NCBI RefSeq assembly: GCF_028128765.1 | Contig: NZ_LBJG01000018.1 | Coordinates: forward strand, 62,001 to 126,000 | Source of the DNA: Bradyrhizobium sp. CCBAU 51627 | Lineage (GTDB): Bacteria > Pseudomonadota > Alphaproteobacteria > Rhizobiales > Xanthobacteraceae | Direction of reading: 5' to 3' | DNA length: 64,000 nt | Shown here: in pieces, positions 62,219 through 64,000 of the stretch | Position numbering within the stretch: the first letter of the stretch is position 1 | Layout: the number at the start of each line of letters is the position of its first letter | Program-made: the position numbers and the translations under genes | The notes under the pieces: generated by a model | The model's input: the letters and a program-made list of their open reading frames with translations, nothing else | Told to the model about the DNA's origin: nothing | The model's database searches: none

Positions 62219-62425
62219 ATGTTCGCAGCAATCAAATGGAACTCCCGATATAGCGCTCGCGAATGGGTAATGATGGCTGTGGCGCTTGTCGTCCGCACAC
62301 AGGCAAACCGGCAGAACGGCGAAAGGAAGCCAAAGCAGCCACTCTGGAAGCATTTCGACGACACCCATCATTGGGACTCAACCGCGGAGGAATGGGTCCC
62401 CAACCCAGACCGAAGGACTTCCTAA
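62219..62425 (+). CDS. Possible small protein (68 residues)
   Basis: ATG at 62219 with GGAGG six bases upstream. The product starts MFAAIKWNSRYSAREWVMMA and ends with an acidic, aromatic-rich tail (HFDDTHHWDSTAEEW). I recognise no family. The good ribosome-binding site is the main support. Confidence 0.35.
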   Translation: MFAAIKWNSRYSAREWVMMAVALVVRTQANRQNGERKPKQPLWKHFDDTHHWDSTAEEWVPNPDRRTS

Positions 62426-62575
62426 ATACCTGCGTACGACGGGGTATCGGGCAGAGCGCAGACCGCCGCAATGTCTGCTTACACAGTATGAGCTGACCTC
62501 CGTCTAGCTGGCTGAGGGCAGCCTATGACCCACAGCGGACCTTGGTCAGCCTGTCCGCGTCTCCGCTGCCGTAAC

Positions 62576-63244
62576 TCAGGAGGGCCGTCCGGATTGCTTA
62601 ATGCGCATCTCAGTCGCCCACTCAGTCAGGCACTGCTCGGCATACCGCAGGCCTTTATTGACCCGCTCTAAGCGATCCCGTCCAGCATCGCTCTCGGGGC
62701 CTAACGCAATGGCTTCAACGATATATTGCCCGGCCGTCAGGACACCCTTGCTTACCTCGTCAAGAGCGAGGATGCAGTCACGTTGCCGAGCTTGAGCTTC
62801 CTCGGAGCTGGGCTTCACCTCCTTTGCGATGGCCAGTTGAGCCGCTGCTCGAAGAGTTAATCGGCCGTGCAGGCTGCACAACTGTCGCATGTGCTCTGGC
62901 GCGTTGTGCAGGTCGAAGCGGTTGAATAGTTCCAATATCTGGGCATTCCAGGAGACGAGTTCAGCAAGCGCCCTCGCCACGGCACGGGCACCGGTCTCGG
63001 TTAGCGTGTAGGCGCTTGTTACGCCCGGTATGGACAGCGCGTCCGCCGTGATCCGCTGTATCCAACCTACATACTCCATCTGCGACCACAGAGCATCGTT
63101 GGCGCTGCCCACTGACGTTATCATCGTGCCTCCAGGACAAGCCGCAGCGCCTTCATTGACGGACAGATCGCCGGCCGAAAGGGTCGCCAGCCAGAGGCGA
63201 AGCTGAAGGCTGTCAAATGCTGCGGAGCTGGGAGGGGTGCTCAA
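62576..63244 (-). CDS. Uncharacterised helical protein (222 residues)
   Basis: Starts at a TTG (63244) with AGGA upstream. Predominantly helical and soluble: RAVARALAELVSWNAQILEL, LTLRAAAQLAIAKEV, LTAGQYIVEAIALGPE. No motif or signal peptide is recognised. A mid-protein YTLTETGARAVARAL segment resembles the end of winged-helix domains, which weakly suggests DNA binding. GC content and codon use look slightly less extreme than in core genes. Confidence 0.6.
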   Translation of the reverse strand: MSTPPSSAAFDSLQLRLWLATLSAGDLSVNEGAAACPGGTMITSVGSANDALWSQMEYVGWIQRITADALSIPGVTSAYTLTETGARAVARALAELVSWNAQILELFNRFDLHNAPEHMRQLCSLHGRLTLRAAAQLAIAKEVKPSSEEAQARQRDCILALDEVSKGVLTAGQYIVEAIALGPESDAGRDRLERVNKGLRYAEQCLTEWATEMRIKQSGRPS

Positions 63245-63262
63245 GTCGGTCCTATTGGTTGC

Positions 63263-63445
63263 CTATACGGGGTAGCGCCATTTCAACGTGCGCCGGAGGA
63301 AAAGCAAAGCCACGATGATCACAAGGGCGGCGAACCAAAGGAAAACTGGAACTGGCGATTGATTGTGAATGTGGGCGATGTACAGCACCAGCGCTAGAAG
63401 GATGGCAACCAGCGCGTTCGACACCCAGTACAACGGTGAGCGCAA
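63263..63445 (-). CDS. Small membrane protein with two transmembrane segments
   Basis: About 60 residues from a TTG at 63445 (AGGA upstream). Two hydrophobic helices, VSNALVAILLALVLYIAHIH and VFLWFAALVIIVALLFL, end in a basic RRTLKWRYPV tail. The open frame extends further upstream but over the DUF3750-like gene, so only the C-terminal part is credible. Function unknown. Confidence 0.5.
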   Translation of the reverse strand: MRSPLYWVSNALVAILLALVLYIAHIHNQSPVPVFLWFAALVIIVALLFLRRTLKWRYPV

Positions 63446-63489
63446 AATTCCTGTTGCTGCGAGTTCAGCAGTACGTTCGTGCGCTCGTG

Positions 63490-63990
63490 CTACGCGCCAC
63501 CAGCGGGCATTCCGAGGCGTCCGAGCCCGGGCAGCTTGAGCGCGGGACGCCGAATGTCGAACCCGACGACTGCGCCGAAGAAGTTGATCTCCAGCCCCTC
63601 GATCCAGCCGATCTTGAGGCCGACGAATCCGGCAAGGGACGCGTAGACCCCCGTGCCTGACGGCGACACGCCGAACCATTTGTCCGCATAAGGGAAGTCC
63701 TTGCCGATTGCCGTCGGAGGAAGGACGGCGCGCAGCTCGGGGACGGAATCGAGTGCGGCCTGCACGAAGGTGTTCGAGTTCGGACCGGGCCCGTCTGGAT
63801 GAGCCGCCGCGGGCTGCAGCAGGCCGGCGCTCGATCGGTCGGCCGTCTGCCAATTGCCGCGGCCATCGGCCAGCCACCAATATCTCGCGGCAGATGCGGC
63901 GAGCGGTGCGAAGACGAGGAACAGAAAGGCGAGCAAGGGCTTCTTCAAGGGAGCGGTACGGCGGGATGTTCGCTGGGTCATATAAGTCAC
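63490..63990 (-). pseudogene. DUF3750-like protein, copy 2, with internal deletion
   Basis: 166 codons, open throughout. Codons 1-66 repeat copy 1 (57884-58231). At AAAHPD the sequence jumps in frame to GPGPNSNTFVQAALDSVPEL and continues to the natural C-terminus (FVGLKIGWIEGLEINFFGAV), so the ~60-80 residue middle of the domain is missing. The helix and C-terminal half are kept; a chimeric product could be made. Together copies 1 and 2 hold all parts of one ordinary gene. Confidence 0.7.
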
Positions 63991-64000
63991 CTGAATGCCG
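63792..64000. repeat. Direct repeat, right copy (>=209 bp, continues beyond window)
   Basis: Right-hand copy of the repeat at 58033-58241. The match is still running at the window edge, so the full duplicated length is unknown. Confidence 0.9.

Noticed and set aside
63263..63880. A 205-codon minus-strand protein across the DUF3750-like copy
   Set aside because: The N-terminal two-thirds is the out-of-frame shadow of the DUF3750-like copy; only the last ~60 codons form a plausible membrane protein.
58033..64000. An integrative element bounded by att sites
   Set aside because: The direct repeats contain coding sequence of a split gene, and no integrase or tRNA target is present, so duplication with loss is the simpler reading.

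Overview
The window looks like chromosome of a Bradyrhizobium-type alphaproteobacterium. This rests on the high GC content, the glycerol-uptake operon known from rhizobia, several intergenic palindromic repeats typical of that genus, and many protein families common in Rhizobiales. The species assignment is inference. I saw no rRNA, tRNA, CRISPR array, intact insertion sequence or prophage.

Positions 1-9,050 hold a glycerol locus: the end of a DeoR/GlpR-type regulator, a Phd-VapC toxin-antitoxin pair on the opposite strand, then glpD and glpSTPQUV (two ABC ATPases, two permeases, a small membrane protein and a periplasmic binding protein), closed by a terminator. Positions 10.9-18.3 kb form a one-direction catabolic operon: FAD-linked 2-hydroxyacid dehydrogenase, polyamine-type ABC importer with a fused permease, DapA-like aldolase and an IclR regulator. 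Its substrate is unknown.

Positions 18.3-25.5 kb carry stand-alone housekeeping and envelope genes (old yellow enzyme, lytic transglycosylase, HtpX, TPR protein, a secreted HExxH protein). At 25.6-29.3 kb a RamB/ScfR-like regulator is divergent from isocitrate lyase (aceA), the glyoxylate-shunt entry point. At 29.4-34.3 kb lie a phosphoesterase, a Nudix protein, a membrane-protein/glycosyltransferase pair and a GNAT acetyltransferase. At 34.4-38.8 kb an IclR regulator, an MFS permease, an N-acyl-D-amino-acid deacylase and a RidA protein look like one scavenging unit.

A TonB-dependent receptor and a DUF2946-type protein (38.8-41.7 kb) sit behind a strong palindrome resembling a Zur box, so zinc uptake is a testable guess. 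A MoxR-DUF58-DUF4159-membrane protein operon runs leftward at 41.9-48.9 kb. A DUF1285, CoA-pyrophosphatase, DUF6111, CCA-transferase and TauE operon runs rightward at 49.1-52.7 kb. From 52.7 kb on are a VOC protein and its WYL-type regulator (with matching operators), a truncated TfdA-type dioxygenase, a GFA-family protein, and an XRE regulator divergent from an SDR.

The right end (57.6-64 kb) is accessory or decaying DNA. A DUF3750-like gene occurs in two complementary broken copies sharing a direct repeat of at least 209 bp, 5,759 bp apart. Between them are a lone HpaD-like extradiol dioxygenase, two small genes each broken by one extra base in a C/G run, and several very small membrane or secreted ORFs. 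The findings I rank highest are the complementary motif losses in GlpS and GlpT, the Zur-like box, the paired WYL operators and the split DUF3750 duplication.
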